A stretch of 35,094 nucleotides of DNA from Coriobacteriia bacterium (lineage in GTDB: Bacteria; Actinomycetota; Coriobacteriia; Anaerosomatales; Anaerosomataceae). Shown here piece by piece: positions 8,063 through 16,056 of this stretch (within the stretch, counting starts at the first letter, position 1; the number at the start of each line of letters is the position of its first letter). The position numbers were made by a program, and so were the translations under genes. The notes beneath the pieces are model-generated. The model had not been told where the DNA came from. It worked only from the letters and a program-made list of their open reading frames with translations, and ran no database searches. Location of the stretch: the NCBI GenBank assembly GCA_016926975.1, contig JAFGNP010000018.1:1-35094 (forward strand), given 5' to 3'.

Positions 8063-9703
8063 CTATCCCTTCGCTGCCGACATACGTCCAGCACTATCGA
8101 GCAGTTCGCGCGCATGCGCCAGGCCCGTTGATGATGAGCCTCCTGCAAGCATCCTGGCGATTTCCGTGACCAGGTCCTCCCCTTCGACCAACCTGGCCGT
8201 TGTGACGGTACGCTCTCCCGACTCCGATTTCTCGACCACCACATGCGAGTCTGCGTACGCGGCCACTTGCGGCAGATGGGTCACCACCAGCACCTGATGA
8301 CCTTCGGCCAGCGAAGCCAGCCTCTGCCCTACGGCGAGTGCTGTGGCGCCTCCGATTCCGGCATCCACCTCATCGAAGACTAATACAGGCACCGAGTCAG
8401 CCACGCCGAGCACGCTCTTGAGCGCCAGCATGACACGCGAGACCTCGCCGCCGGAAGCCACCTTGGCCAGGGGTCGCGGCACCTCCCCAGAACCGGACGC
8501 GAAGAGGAACTCGACCCGCTCCGGGCCGTCGGCGGTCCAGGACTCGAACGGCAGCAACACCCTGTCAACCTGGAAGGACGCGTTCGGAAGCGCGAGATCC
8601 GCCGTTGCAGCCGCGAGGCGATCGCAGAACGGCCCGACTGCACCGTCTCGTGCAGCTACCAAGGCCTCCCCGGCGCCGCGGAGTTCCGCCTCACAAGCCA
8701 CCAGCTCGGCTCGGGCGCGCACGAGTCCTGCCTCGCCATCTTCGAGCAGTTCGAGCTCGTGAGCCGCCTCCTCACGCGTACGTATCACGTCCTCAAGACC
8801 CGGCCCGTACTTCCGAGTGAGGTCCGCGAGCTGATGAAGGCGCTGCTCAACCGCGTCCAGAGCTGCCGGATCGTGCTCGACCGTATCGGCGTACTCACGC
8901 AGCGATACAGCAGCGTCCTGCAACTCCAGGTCGATGCGCTTCACCACTTCCGACAGTGCATCCAAGACCGGGTCGAGCCCGGCTGCGGCGCCGAGTGCCG
9001 AGGCCGCCCGGGACAGGTGGTCCGAAGCTCCGTCGTCCTCTCTGAGTGATGCCCACGCCGAATTCGCTGCCCCCGAGAGTCGGTCTCCGTGGCGCAATCG
9101 CGGCAGCCGGGCCTCGAGTTCCTCGATCTCCCCGTCCCCGGGTGAGACAGCGTCTATGTCCCCGATCAGGAACCGGAGGTACTCGGCCCGTCGATCGCGA
9201 TCGGCCAGGACGCCTTCGATACCCGCCAGATGCCCGCGAGCCTCGTTCGTGCCCCGCCAGGCATTGCGGTAGCGCTCGAGAGCTTCGACCGCACGCTGGC
9301 CAATGAACCGGTCGAGATAGCCCGCATGGTTCGACGGACTCAGGAGCGCCTGGTGCTCGTGCTGACCGTGCAGGTCGACGTGGCCGCCAAGAAGCTCGGC
9401 CAGCATCGTCACCGTCGCCATCTCACCGTCGATCGTGCAGCGCGAACGACCTTCGGCCGACACGCGTCTGCACACCAGGACCTCGGCCCCGTCGATCGAG
9501 AACCGGCCCTCGACAACCGCCTCTTCAGCCCCCTGCCTCACGAGCGCTGAGTCTGCACGCTCGCCGAGCAGGAGCTTGAGGGCGGACACGAGTACGGTCT
9601 TGCCGGCGCCGGTCTCTCCCGACAGCACAGTCAGACCGGAGTCCAGCTCAAGCCACACGTCCTCAACGAGCGCCAGGTCCCGTACGTGAAGCTCACAGAG
9701 CAC
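8063..9703 (-). CDS. recN: DNA repair protein RecN
   Basis: RecN is an SMC-like ATPase used in double-strand-break repair. From GTG 9703 it is 546 residues and begins with LCELHVRDLALVEDV, as expected for the family. The open frame extends to GTG 9748, but those 15 residues are not family-like and overlap nadK. Visible features are Walker A GETGAGKT (29-36), HGQHEHQAL (about 112-120), a long central coiled coil, the ABC signature ASGGEVSR (about 416-423), and Walker B VFDEVDAGIGG (442-452) followed by THLPQVAAYAD. The chosen start lies one base after the nadK stop, a packing seen throughout this run. The order tlyA-nadK-recN-steA is the usual actinobacterial one. Confidence 0.95.
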   Translation of the reverse strand: MLCELHVRDLALVEDVWLELDSGLTVLSGETGAGKTVLVSALKLLLGERADSALVRQGAEEAVVEGRFSIDGAEVLVCRRVSAEGRSRCTIDGEMATVTMLAELLGGHVDLHGQHEHQALLSPSNHAGYLDRFIGQRAVEALERYRNAWRGTNEARGHLAGIEGVLADRDRRAEYLRFLIGDIDAVSPGDGEIEELEARLPRLRHGDRLSGAANSAWASLREDDGASDHLSRAASALGAAAGLDPVLDALSEVVKRIDLELQDAAVSLREYADTVEHDPAALDAVEQRLHQLADLTRKYGPGLEDVIRTREEAAHELELLEDGEAGLVRARAELVACEAELRGAGEALVAARDGAVGPFCDRLAAATADLALPNASFQVDRVLLPFESWTADGPERVEFLFASGSGEVPRPLAKVASGGEVSRVMLALKSVLGVADSVPVLVFDEVDAGIGGATALAVGQRLASLAEGHQVLVVTHLPQVAAYADSHVVVEKSESGERTVTTARLVEGEDLVTEIARMLAGGSSSTGLAHARELLDSAGRMSAAKG

Positions 9704-9704
9704 T

Positions 9705-10553
9705 TCAGGCCCCGAGGAAAGTGTCGGCAAGCGTACTGTAGAAGTCACGTCCGTCGAGTTTCATCAAGCGGATGTCGTGCTCGCCCACCCACACCTCGAC
9801 GCTATCGAGCGAAGTGCGGCAAGGCACCTGATCTCCGTCCGCCATCACGCACGCGTCGGCCCTGACCGGATTCGGACAGGAGATCGACACCCGGTCACCG
9901 GGGGCGAACACCATCGGCCTCACGCCAAGAGCATGCGGCGCGACGGGCACGAACAGCAAGCCGCGCACTTCGGGCGAGATGATCGGACCGCCCGCCGAAA
10001 GTGCGTACGCGGTGGAGCCCGTCGGAGTGGCGATGACGACTCCATCACAGATGAACCTGTACAGCTTCTCCCCGTTGACACTCAGTTCAAGCTCAACGCC
10101 ACGGGACAGCCCGTTCCTGCCGATGAATACCTCGTTCATCACCCGGTACCTGCCGGCTCCCCGACCACCGGCTATCACGGAGGCCTCCAGTGTCTGATGA
10201 CGCTCGATGCGCACATCGCCGGCAAGGGCCGAGTCCACCGCTTCCAGCAGCCTGTCGCCGTCCGCGCCTGACAGGAACCCCAGCCTGCCCAGGTTGACTC
10301 CCAGGACCGGTGTTTCGGAAACACCCATGAGGTGAACGGCTTTCAGGATCGTGCCGTCGCCGCCCAGAGCGATCACAAGCTCCGGATCGCCCAGCTGCGC
10401 GCGGGCAACCCCTGCCTGCGGCATGCCACAGCGCGTCGCATCGTCCTCCACGAGGACGGGCTCGTAGTCCATGGAGGCGAGATGCTCCGATATCGCCCTG
10501 GTCGCCTCGACGGACCTGGTGTTAGCCGGATTCGGAACCAGCAGTATGCGCAC
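9705..10553 (-). CDS. nadK: NAD kinase
   Basis: The enzyme phosphorylates NAD to NADP. GTG 10553 is preceded by GGAGGCTGAA and gives a 282-residue protein beginning RILLVPNPANT. The frame is open 11 codons further up, inside the end of tlyA, but without family similarity. Diagnostic motifs are GGDGT at about 64-68 (VIALGGDGTILK), VNLGRLGFLSG, MNEVFIGR, and the NAD-binding ATPTGSTAYALSAGGP at about 175-190. The gene is packed between tlyA (one base upstream) and recN (one base downstream), so all three are almost certainly on one message. Confidence 0.96.
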   Translation of the reverse strand: MRILLVPNPANTRSVEATRAISEHLASMDYEPVLVEDDATRCGMPQAGVARAQLGDPELVIALGGDGTILKAVHLMGVSETPVLGVNLGRLGFLSGADGDRLLEAVDSALAGDVRIERHQTLEASVIAGGRGAGRYRVMNEVFIGRNGLSRGVELELSVNGEKLYRFICDGVVIATPTGSTAYALSAGGPIISPEVRGLLFVPVAPHALGVRPMVFAPGDRVSISCPNPVRADACVMADGDQVPCRTSLDSVEVWVGEHDIRLMKLDGRDFYSTLADTFLGA

Positions 10554-10554
10554 T

Positions 10555-11349
10555 TCAGCCTCCCAGTGCCTTGTGTGCAGCGGCAACTACCGCTTCGGGC
10601 GTATCGCATGTGGACTCTCCCGAGCGAGAGAACCATGCCCAAAACTCAATATTACCCTCGGAACCTCTGATGGGCGACCAACCTAGCCCCCTGACGATCC
10701 AACCTTCCGCGTCCGCCAAACGTACTACGGAGTCGAGTACATCCCGATGAGTCTGCGGATCGCGCACCACGCCCTTCTTACCGACCCGACCTTTACCAGC
10801 TTCAAACTGAGGCTTAACCAAAGTCAACACCGAGCCATCGGCTTCCACGAGAGGCCATATAGCAGGCAAGACCTTGGACAGTCCCACAAAGGACACATCG
10901 ATCACGACCAGATCGTACGGTCCGCCGAGGAGCTCCCTGTCCGCAGTGCGGATGTTGGTCCTTTCCAGTACTCGGACACGCTCGTCGTTTCGCAACTCCC
11001 ACGCAAGCTGTCCGTAACCGACATCTACAGCAGTGACCGAAGCAGCGCCATTCTTCAACACGCAGTCAGTGAACCCGCCGGTCGACGCGCCCACGTCAAG
11101 CACCCGCCAACCCTCGGGGCAGATCCCGAAAGCATCCAGGGCACCGGCCAACTTGAGCCCGCCACGCGATACGAACTTCGCACCTTCGGCTACCTCGAGT
11201 CTCGCTTCCGGAGAAACGCTGGTGCCCGCCTTAGTGACAACCCGACCGTCAACGGACACCCTGCCGGCGAGGACAGCGGCGCGCGCTTGCTCGCGAGAGG
11301 CTGTAAGGCCTCTGCTAGCGAGCTCGACGTCGAGTCGGCGCCCGACCAT
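10555..11349 (-). CDS. tlyA: TlyA-family rRNA (cytidine-2'-O)-methyltransferase
   Basis: From ATG 11349 the protein is 264 residues, the usual family size, and begins MVGRRLDVELASRGLTASRE. An S4 RNA-binding domain covers about 2-60. A Rossmann methyltransferase domain of the FtsJ/TlyA type follows, with the SAM loop DVGASTGGFTD at 85-95, AVDVGYGQL at 108-115 and VKPQFEAG. In mycobacteria TlyA 2'-O-methylates C1409 of 16S and C1920 of 23S rRNA, which confers capreomycin sensitivity. The first 35 bases overlap the end of dxs. The frame is open to 11550, but that part is only the dxs coding region read in another frame. Confidence 0.93.
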   Translation of the reverse strand: MVGRRLDVELASRGLTASREQARAAVLAGRVSVDGRVVTKAGTSVSPEARLEVAEGAKFVSRGGLKLAGALDAFGICPEGWRVLDVGASTGGFTDCVLKNGAASVTAVDVGYGQLAWELRNDERVRVLERTNIRTADRELLGGPYDLVVIDVSFVGLSKVLPAIWPLVEADGSVLTLVKPQFEAGKGRVGKKGVVRDPQTHRDVLDSVVRLADAEGWIVRGLGWSPIRGSEGNIEFWAWFSRSGESTCDTPEAVVAAAHKALGG

Positions 11350-13246
11350 CGCTTCGCTCGCTATCTGCTCGGATGTCACGCACTCTGCCCAAGACCGCGG
11401 CAGTGACTGACTCAGGGGTAAGCCCGACGTCGGCAAGAAGGCGATCCATCGAACCGTGAGTGACGAAGCAGTCCGAGATCGACAGACGCAGGACCGGGAC
11501 ATCGGCACCGAGATCGGCGAGGGCCTCGAGCACCCCTGCGCCGAAGCCACCCAACCCTGTGTTCTCCTCGATAGTCACGATCAGGCTGGTGTCTGTGGCA
11601 CGCGAGACCTCTTCCAGGTCCATCGGCTTGACCCAGCGCATGTTCACAACCCGGCACTCGACTCCCTCGGAAGAGAGCATCGCTGCAGCCGTCTCAGCGA
11701 CCTCCACCATGCGTCCGACGGCCAGAATCGCGACTTCCGAGCCTTCTCTGCGCACCTCGGCGCGCCCGGCCTCCAGCACGATCGGCTCGGCCGGGAGAGC
11801 CACACCGCGACCTGTCCCGCGCGGGTATCGTATGGCCACCGGCCCGTCGGCAAGAAGCGCCGTGTGCAGCATGTTCACCAGCTCCGCCTCGTCGGCCGGC
11901 GCCATGAGCATCAGGTTCGGAACAGCTCGCAGGTAAGACAGGTCGAACACCCCGTGGTGCGTGGGCCCGTCTTCACCCACCAGCCCTGCGCGATCGATGC
12001 AGAACACGATATGGAGGTTCTGAAGTGCGGCGTCCATGATCACCTGGTCGTAGGCACGCTGCAGGAACGTGGAGTAGATGGCCACTACCGGGACCCGACC
12101 TCCATGAGCCAACCCTGCGGCAAAACCAACCGCATGCTGCTCGGCGATGCCGACATCGAAGAACCGCTCCGGAAAGCGCTCGGCGAAATGCGAGAGACCG
12201 GTGCCGGCGGGCATCGCCGCCGTGATCGCGACGATCCGTTCGTCCGCCTCCCCCTCGGCCACAAGCGCCCGGCCGAAGGTCTCCGTGTAGCTCAGCGGGC
12301 GCGTGCCCGAGCCATTCACTTTCCCGGTCTCAACAGAGAACGGGCTGATGCCATGGAAAGCATCAGGCCTGTCCTCCGCATGAACGTAGCCCATCCCTTT
12401 GCGGGTGACCGCGTGTATCAGGACGGGACCGTCGTTCGACTTGGCCCACACCACGGCGTTCTGGACCTGAGCGACGTCGTGGCCGTCTATCGGTCCGACG
12501 TACTTCATCCCCAGTTCCTCGAAGATCATGCCGGGAACGATGAGCTGTTTCACCGACTCCTTGGCGGCTTCTCCCGCTGCCACCATCGCCGCGCCGAGCT
12601 TCGTCTTACCGAGAGCGGACTCCACGTCATCGCGCAGGCGCCTGTACCTGCGGTCCAACCGCACCCGGGCCAGATAGCTCGAAAGCGCGCCGACGTTCGG
12701 AGCGATCGACATCTCGTTGTCGTTCAAGAGGATGATCAGCCTAGTGCCGAGATGCCCCGCATTGTTGAGGGCCTCGAACGCCATCCCCCCGGTGAGCGAG
12801 CCGTCGCCGATCACCGCCACGATCGCCTCATCAGTACCCGCAAGATCGCGAGCCGTTGCAAGTCCAAGGGCCACGGAGATCGAGTTGCTCGCGTGACCGG
12901 CATCGTGGACGTCGTAGGGACTTTCGCTGCGCTTGGGGAAGCCACACACGCCACCGTAGGTGCGCAGCGTATCGAACCCGCTCCGCCTGCCCGTGACGAG
13001 CTTGTGCACGTACGCCTGGTGCCCCACGTCCCAGACTATCTTGTCCCTGGGGCAATCCAGGGCCCTGTGTAGGCCGAGTGTGAGCTCGACGACTCCGAGA
13101 TTCGGGGCAAGATGACCGCCCGTCTCCGACACCGTTTCGACAAGCGTCCGGCGGATCTCGTCGGCCAGCTGCTTGAGTTCGGTGGCGTCGAGGGCCTTCA
13201 GAGCCTCCGGCTCGCTGATGGAATCGAGGATCGGCGTCTCGCTCAA
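11315..13246 (-). CDS. dxs: 1-deoxy-D-xylulose-5-phosphate synthase
   Basis: This thiamine-diphosphate enzyme joins pyruvate and glyceraldehyde-3-phosphate, the first step of the MEP isoprenoid route. Motifs are GGHLAPNLGVVELT, WDVGHQAYVHKL, the TPP/Mg site GDGSLTGGMAFEALNNAG (147-164 from the chosen start), YVGPIDGHD, and FFDVGIAEQHAVG carrying the catalytic Glu. The N-terminus is uncertain. Family similarity begins at SETPILDSI, just after TTG 13246, which has GGAG 11 bases upstream. ATG 13306 and GTG 13327 are also in frame, but the residues between are Cys/Arg/His-rich and not family-like. The TTG start leaves 119 bases after xseB, holding a small hairpin (CGGTA-loop-TACCG, 13339-13352). 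Confidence 0.95.
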   Translation of the reverse strand: MSETPILDSISEPEALKALDATELKQLADEIRRTLVETVSETGGHLAPNLGVVELTLGLHRALDCPRDKIVWDVGHQAYVHKLVTGRRSGFDTLRTYGGVCGFPKRSESPYDVHDAGHASNSISVALGLATARDLAGTDEAIVAVIGDGSLTGGMAFEALNNAGHLGTRLIILLNDNEMSIAPNVGALSSYLARVRLDRRYRRLRDDVESALGKTKLGAAMVAAGEAAKESVKQLIVPGMIFEELGMKYVGPIDGHDVAQVQNAVVWAKSNDGPVLIHAVTRKGMGYVHAEDRPDAFHGISPFSVETGKVNGSGTRPLSYTETFGRALVAEGEADERIVAITAAMPAGTGLSHFAERFPERFFDVGIAEQHAVGFAAGLAHGGRVPVVAIYSTFLQRAYDQVIMDAALQNLHIVFCIDRAGLVGEDGPTHHGVFDLSYLRAVPNLMLMAPADEAELVNMLHTALLADGPVAIRYPRGTGRGVALPAEPIVLEAGRAEVRREGSEVAILAVGRMVEVAETAAAMLSSEGVECRVVNMRWVKPMDLEEVSRATDTSLIVTIEENTGLGGFGAGVLEALADLGADVPVLRLSISDCFVTHGSMDRLLADVGLTPESVTAAVLGRVRDIRADSERSDGRAPTRRRAR

Positions 13247-13365
13247 CGTTCGGCACACTCCAGAGACTGTGCGGTCATGCTGTCTGCATGAACCTAGGGC
13301 TTGCATCGTATCACCACGGCGAGGCACTGTATCTCAGGCGGTAACCCTACCGTAAGCAGACGCGA

Positions 13366-13779
13366 TCAGGCGTCGACGTCCGCCTCCGAGGGCTCCTCCA
13401 CATCTTCATCCGCCTCTTCGAAGCCCTCACCCTCATCGCCCGACAGGTCGCTTGAGTCCGGCGAGTCCTCCTCGGTTGCAGGCTCGCCCTCCACAACAGC
13501 TTCCCGGGCTTCCGACACCTCTTCGGTCGAACCCGAAACCGGCTCATCCTCGCCCGCTTGCTCGCCAGACTGCGCAGCCTCCCCTTCTGGGGCCGGCACA
13601 GACATGCTGGCGCTCACATCGGTGTGGTCCACGAGCTCCGTACAGATGTTGGCCAGACGCACGCCCTCTTCGAGCAGGTCGAGACTCTTCTCCAGCGAGG
13701 TGTCCTTCTTGCGCACTTCCGCAGCTATCTCCTCCAGCCGGATCCGCGCCTGCTCGTAGGTGTATTTCTCGTCAGCCAT
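13366..13779 (-). CDS. xseB: Exodeoxyribonuclease VII small subunit with a long acidic tail
   Basis: Residues 1-52 (KYTYEQARIRLEEIAAEVRK, SLEKSLDLLEEGVRLANIC) are a standard XseB helical hairpin that binds the large subunit XseA. The whole protein is 137 residues, against about 70-85 usually. The extra 85 residues form a disordered tail very rich in Glu, Asp, Ser and Ala. It lies six bases after nusB. The large-subunit gene xseA, normally adjacent, is not in this window, so the partner must be encoded elsewhere or be absent. The Lys/Glu-rich core makes the identification safe; the tail's role is unknown. Confidence 0.85.
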   Translation of the reverse strand: MADEKYTYEQARIRLEEIAAEVRKKDTSLEKSLDLLEEGVRLANICTELVDHTDVSASMSVPAPEGEAAQSGEQAGEDEPVSGSTEEVSEAREAVVEGEPATEEDSPDSSDLSGDEGEGFEEADEDVEEPSEADVDA

Positions 13780-13785
13780 CCTCTG

Positions 13786-14274
13786 TCAGACCCCTTCCCC
13801 GTCACTCGCCCCGGCCGCAGCCGAAGCATCTGGCGCGAACTCGTCCGTGGCTTCCGTCTCCCGGGGAGCGACCTCGCCGTGGATCTCCGCGATCCGGCCC
13901 AGCACACCGTTCACGAACTTCGGCGACTCATCGGTACCGTATGCCTTCGCCATCTCCACAGCCTCGTTGATGGCGACGGAATCGGGCACGTCGGGCTCGA
14001 ACAGGATCTCGTAGACCGCCAGTCGCAGGATGTTTCGGTCCACGAACGGCATCCTCATCAGCGACCAGTGTTGAGACGTCGCCTCGATCTCCGCGTCGAT
14101 CACTTCACCGTGTTCTTCCGTGCCGAGGGCAAGCTCCCTGCAGTAGTCGGAGGGATCGCCGTCCTCATCGTTGTAGGCATGCGACTCGAGAATCGCCGCC
14201 ACCGTCATCTCGGTGATCTCACGCTGGTAGAGCATCTGCAGCGCTTGTCGGCGTGCTCGTGTCCGTTCCAACAT
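13786..14274 (-). CDS. nusB: Transcription antitermination factor NusB
   Basis: The 162-residue protein begins MLERTRARRQALQMLYQREI, the classic arginine-rich RNA-binding start of NusB. It contains RNILRLAVYEIL and VAINEAVEMAKAYG, then KFVNGVLGRIAE, all conserved in the helical bundle. NusB works with NusE (S10) at boxA in rRNA antitermination. About 20 residues at the C-terminus form an acidic/Ala-rich extension of the same flavour as the XseB tail. The position between asp23 and xseB matches Gram-positive synteny, where folD and xseA normally intervene. Confidence 0.93.
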   Translation of the reverse strand: MLERTRARRQALQMLYQREITEMTVAAILESHAYNDEDGDPSDYCRELALGTEEHGEVIDAEIEATSQHWSLMRMPFVDRNILRLAVYEILFEPDVPDSVAINEAVEMAKAYGTDESPKFVNGVLGRIAEIHGEVAPRETEATDEFAPDASAAAGASDGEGV

Positions 14275-14306
14275 CGTATCGGGTACCAGTCGCCGAGTCG
14301 GTCGGG

Positions 14307-14654
14307 CTACTGCTCGGGAAAGACCACGCCGTCGACGTATACGTCGACGGCCGCCACAGCCTGGCCCGTGTGGGTAAGCAGCGCATCGGTCACAGCACGC
14401 TGCACGTCACCTGCTATCTCGCGGAGAGAACGCCCGTAGACCGCACTTATCCGCACCGTCGCCACGAGCGTATCTCCCTCTTTCACTTCGACACATACGC
14501 CCCGGGAGGAGCCCTTCTGCACGAGGCCCGCAAGCCCGCCGGTCGCACCGATGATGCCGGCCACACCCTCGACACCCTCGGCAGCAGCCATGGCTATGGT
14601 CTCGAGGACGCCGGGAGCGACCCCTACGCCATCAAGCGTGATCTCCTCAGACAC
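14307..14654 (-). CDS. Asp23/Gls24 envelope stress-response family protein
   Basis: This 115-residue protein is read from GTG 14654, preceded by GGAGGAGGG. The start overlaps the accC stop by eight bases. It has the Asp23 pattern: an N-terminal helix around APGVLETIAMAAAEGVEGVAG, a central VCVEVKEGDTLVATVRISAVYG strand pair shown here only in part, and a C-terminal VAAVDVYVDGVVF strand. The family is widespread in Gram-positives and is linked to envelope stress; in Bacillus the equivalent gene (yqhY) also sits between accC and nusB. In Bacillus YqhY has been connected to acetyl-CoA carboxylase control, which makes the neighbourhood meaningful. No catalytic residues are known. Confidence 0.85.
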   Translation of the reverse strand: MSEEITLDGVGVAPGVLETIAMAAAEGVEGVAGIIGATGGLAGLVQKGSSRGVCVEVKEGDTLVATVRISAVYGRSLREIAGDVQRAVTDALLTHTGQAVAAVDVYVDGVVFPEQ

Positions 14655-16056
14655 AGCGTCCCTCCTCCACTACCTGTCCACCAGTCGCGAAATCGGCCAG
14701 CCCGCTCTCGCTGACATGTTCGTCGACGTAGTCAGTATAGACCTCACCTTTTTTGAAGTGCTCTTCCTCGACGACGAACTGATGGAACGCGATCGTCGTA
14801 GGTATGCCGACGATGATGAACTCGTCCAGCGCCCTGCGCGCACGAGCCACGGCTTCGGCGCGCGTCTCGCCCCAGACTATCAGCTTGGCAAGCAGAGAGT
14901 CGTAGTGCTGGGGCACCGTGTAGCCCCCGTACAAGTGGCTATCCACCCTCACGCCGAATCCTCCGGGCGGGTTGAAACACTCGACACGCCCGGGATGGGG
15001 CCTGAAGTTGTGCATCGGGTCCTCGGCGTTGATCCGGAACTCGATGGCATGGCCTCTCAGCTCCACCGAACTCTGCTCGGCGTGCTTCATGCGCTCGCCC
15101 GACGCGATGCGTATCTGCTCTCTGATGATGTCCACTCCGGTGACCTGCTCGGTCACGGGATGCTCGACCTGCACCCTGGTGTTCATCTCCATGAAGTAGA
15201 AGCGGCCGTCGGTATCCAGAAGGAACTCGACCGTTCCCGCGCTCTCATAGCCGACCGCTCGCACCGCCTTCAGCGCTGCTTCACCCATGGTCTGCCTCAG
15301 CTCCGGCGTGACCGCAGGGCTCGGAGCTTCTTCGATCAGCTTCTGATGGCGGCGCTGGACCGAGCAGTCACGCTCGAACAGGTGCACCGCGTTGCCGAGG
15401 GAGTCGGCGAGCACCTGGAACTCGACATGCCGCGGACGTAACAGGTACTTCTCGATGTACACGGTGTCATCGCCGAAAGCCGCAGCAGCCTCGGTCTTGG
15501 CGGCCGTCATGTTGGCTTCCAACTCCGACTCGTCGCGCGCGACACGCATTCCCTTGCCGCCGCCGCCTGCTGCGGCCTTGATCAGCACCGGGAAGCCCAC
15601 TTCTCGCGCAAACGAGAGCGCTTCTCCGTACGTCTCCACAGCGCCTTCGCTGCCCGGGACGCACGGCACACCTGCGGCCATCATCGTGCTGCGCGCGACC
15701 GACTTGTCGCCCATACGTTCGATCGAGTCGGCCGAGGGCCCGATGAACACGAGCCCGGAATCAACGCACGCCCTTGCGAAAGCCGCGTTCTCGGCGAGGA
15801 AGCCATACCCGGGGTGTACGGCATCGCAGCCGCTCACCAGAGCCGCCGAGATGACTCCGGGCATGTTCAGGTAACTCAGAGATGATTGCGCAGGGCCGAT
15901 ACAGATGGCCTCGTCGGCAATACGCGCATGCAGAGAGTCACGGTCCGCCTCGGAGTACACGGCAACGGAGCCGATCCCCATCTCTTTGCACGAGCGTACG
16001 ATGCGAAGCGCTACCTCGCCGCGATTGGCGATCAGTATCTTGCGGATCGGAGGCAC
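14647..16056 (-). CDS. accC: Biotin carboxylase (AccC / PycA type)
   Basis: This is a 469-residue ATP-grasp enzyme starting at GTG 16056, immediately after the stop of the upstream carrier fusion (TGAGTG). Diagnostic motifs are KILIANRGEVALRIVRSCKE, HPGYGFLAEN (81-90), the glycine-rich ATP lid KAAAGGGGKGM (160-170), ERDCSVQRRHQKLIEEAPSP and MNTRVQVEHPVTE. It carboxylates the biotin on a carrier protein using bicarbonate and ATP. Directly coupled to a gene that fuses carrier and carboxyltransferase, it most likely works as the first half of a split pyruvate carboxylase. It may also serve acetyl-CoA carboxylase. It is slightly longer than the usual 445-450 residues, through a C-terminal tail. 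Confidence 0.95.
   Translation of the reverse strand: MPPIRKILIANRGEVALRIVRSCKEMGIGSVAVYSEADRDSLHARIADEAICIGPAQSSLSYLNMPGVISAALVSGCDAVHPGYGFLAENAAFARACVDSGLVFIGPSADSIERMGDKSVARSTMMAAGVPCVPGSEGAVETYGEALSFAREVGFPVLIKAAAGGGGKGMRVARDESELEANMTAAKTEAAAAFGDDTVYIEKYLLRPRHVEFQVLADSLGNAVHLFERDCSVQRRHQKLIEEAPSPAVTPELRQTMGEAALKAVRAVGYESAGTVEFLLDTDGRFYFMEMNTRVQVEHPVTEQVTGVDIIREQIRIASGERMKHAEQSSVELRGHAIEFRINAEDPMHNFRPHPGRVECFNPPGGFGVRVDSHLYGGYTVPQHYDSLLAKLIVWGETRAEAVARARRALDEFIIVGIPTTIAFHQFVVEEEHFKKGEVYTDYVDEHVSESGLADFATGGQVVEEGRCV

Noticed and set aside
10587-11550. Longer N-terminal extensions of tlyA, nadK and recN
   Set aside because: The added residues are out-of-frame readings of the preceding gene and lack family similarity. 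Starts with ribosome-binding sites or family-matching N-termini are used instead.
11456-13072. A 538-codon plus-strand open frame
   Set aside because: It lies antisense within dxs, its translation is Arg/His/Asp-rich with no motif, and high-GC codon bias opens such frames on the opposite strand. dxs has unmistakable family motifs.
13300-13352. CTGAGAT upstream of dxs, recalling a TPP riboswitch element
   Set aside because: The second half of the THI box (the GAACCTGATC-type segment) and the expected stems are missing. Only a small five-base-pair hairpin is present.
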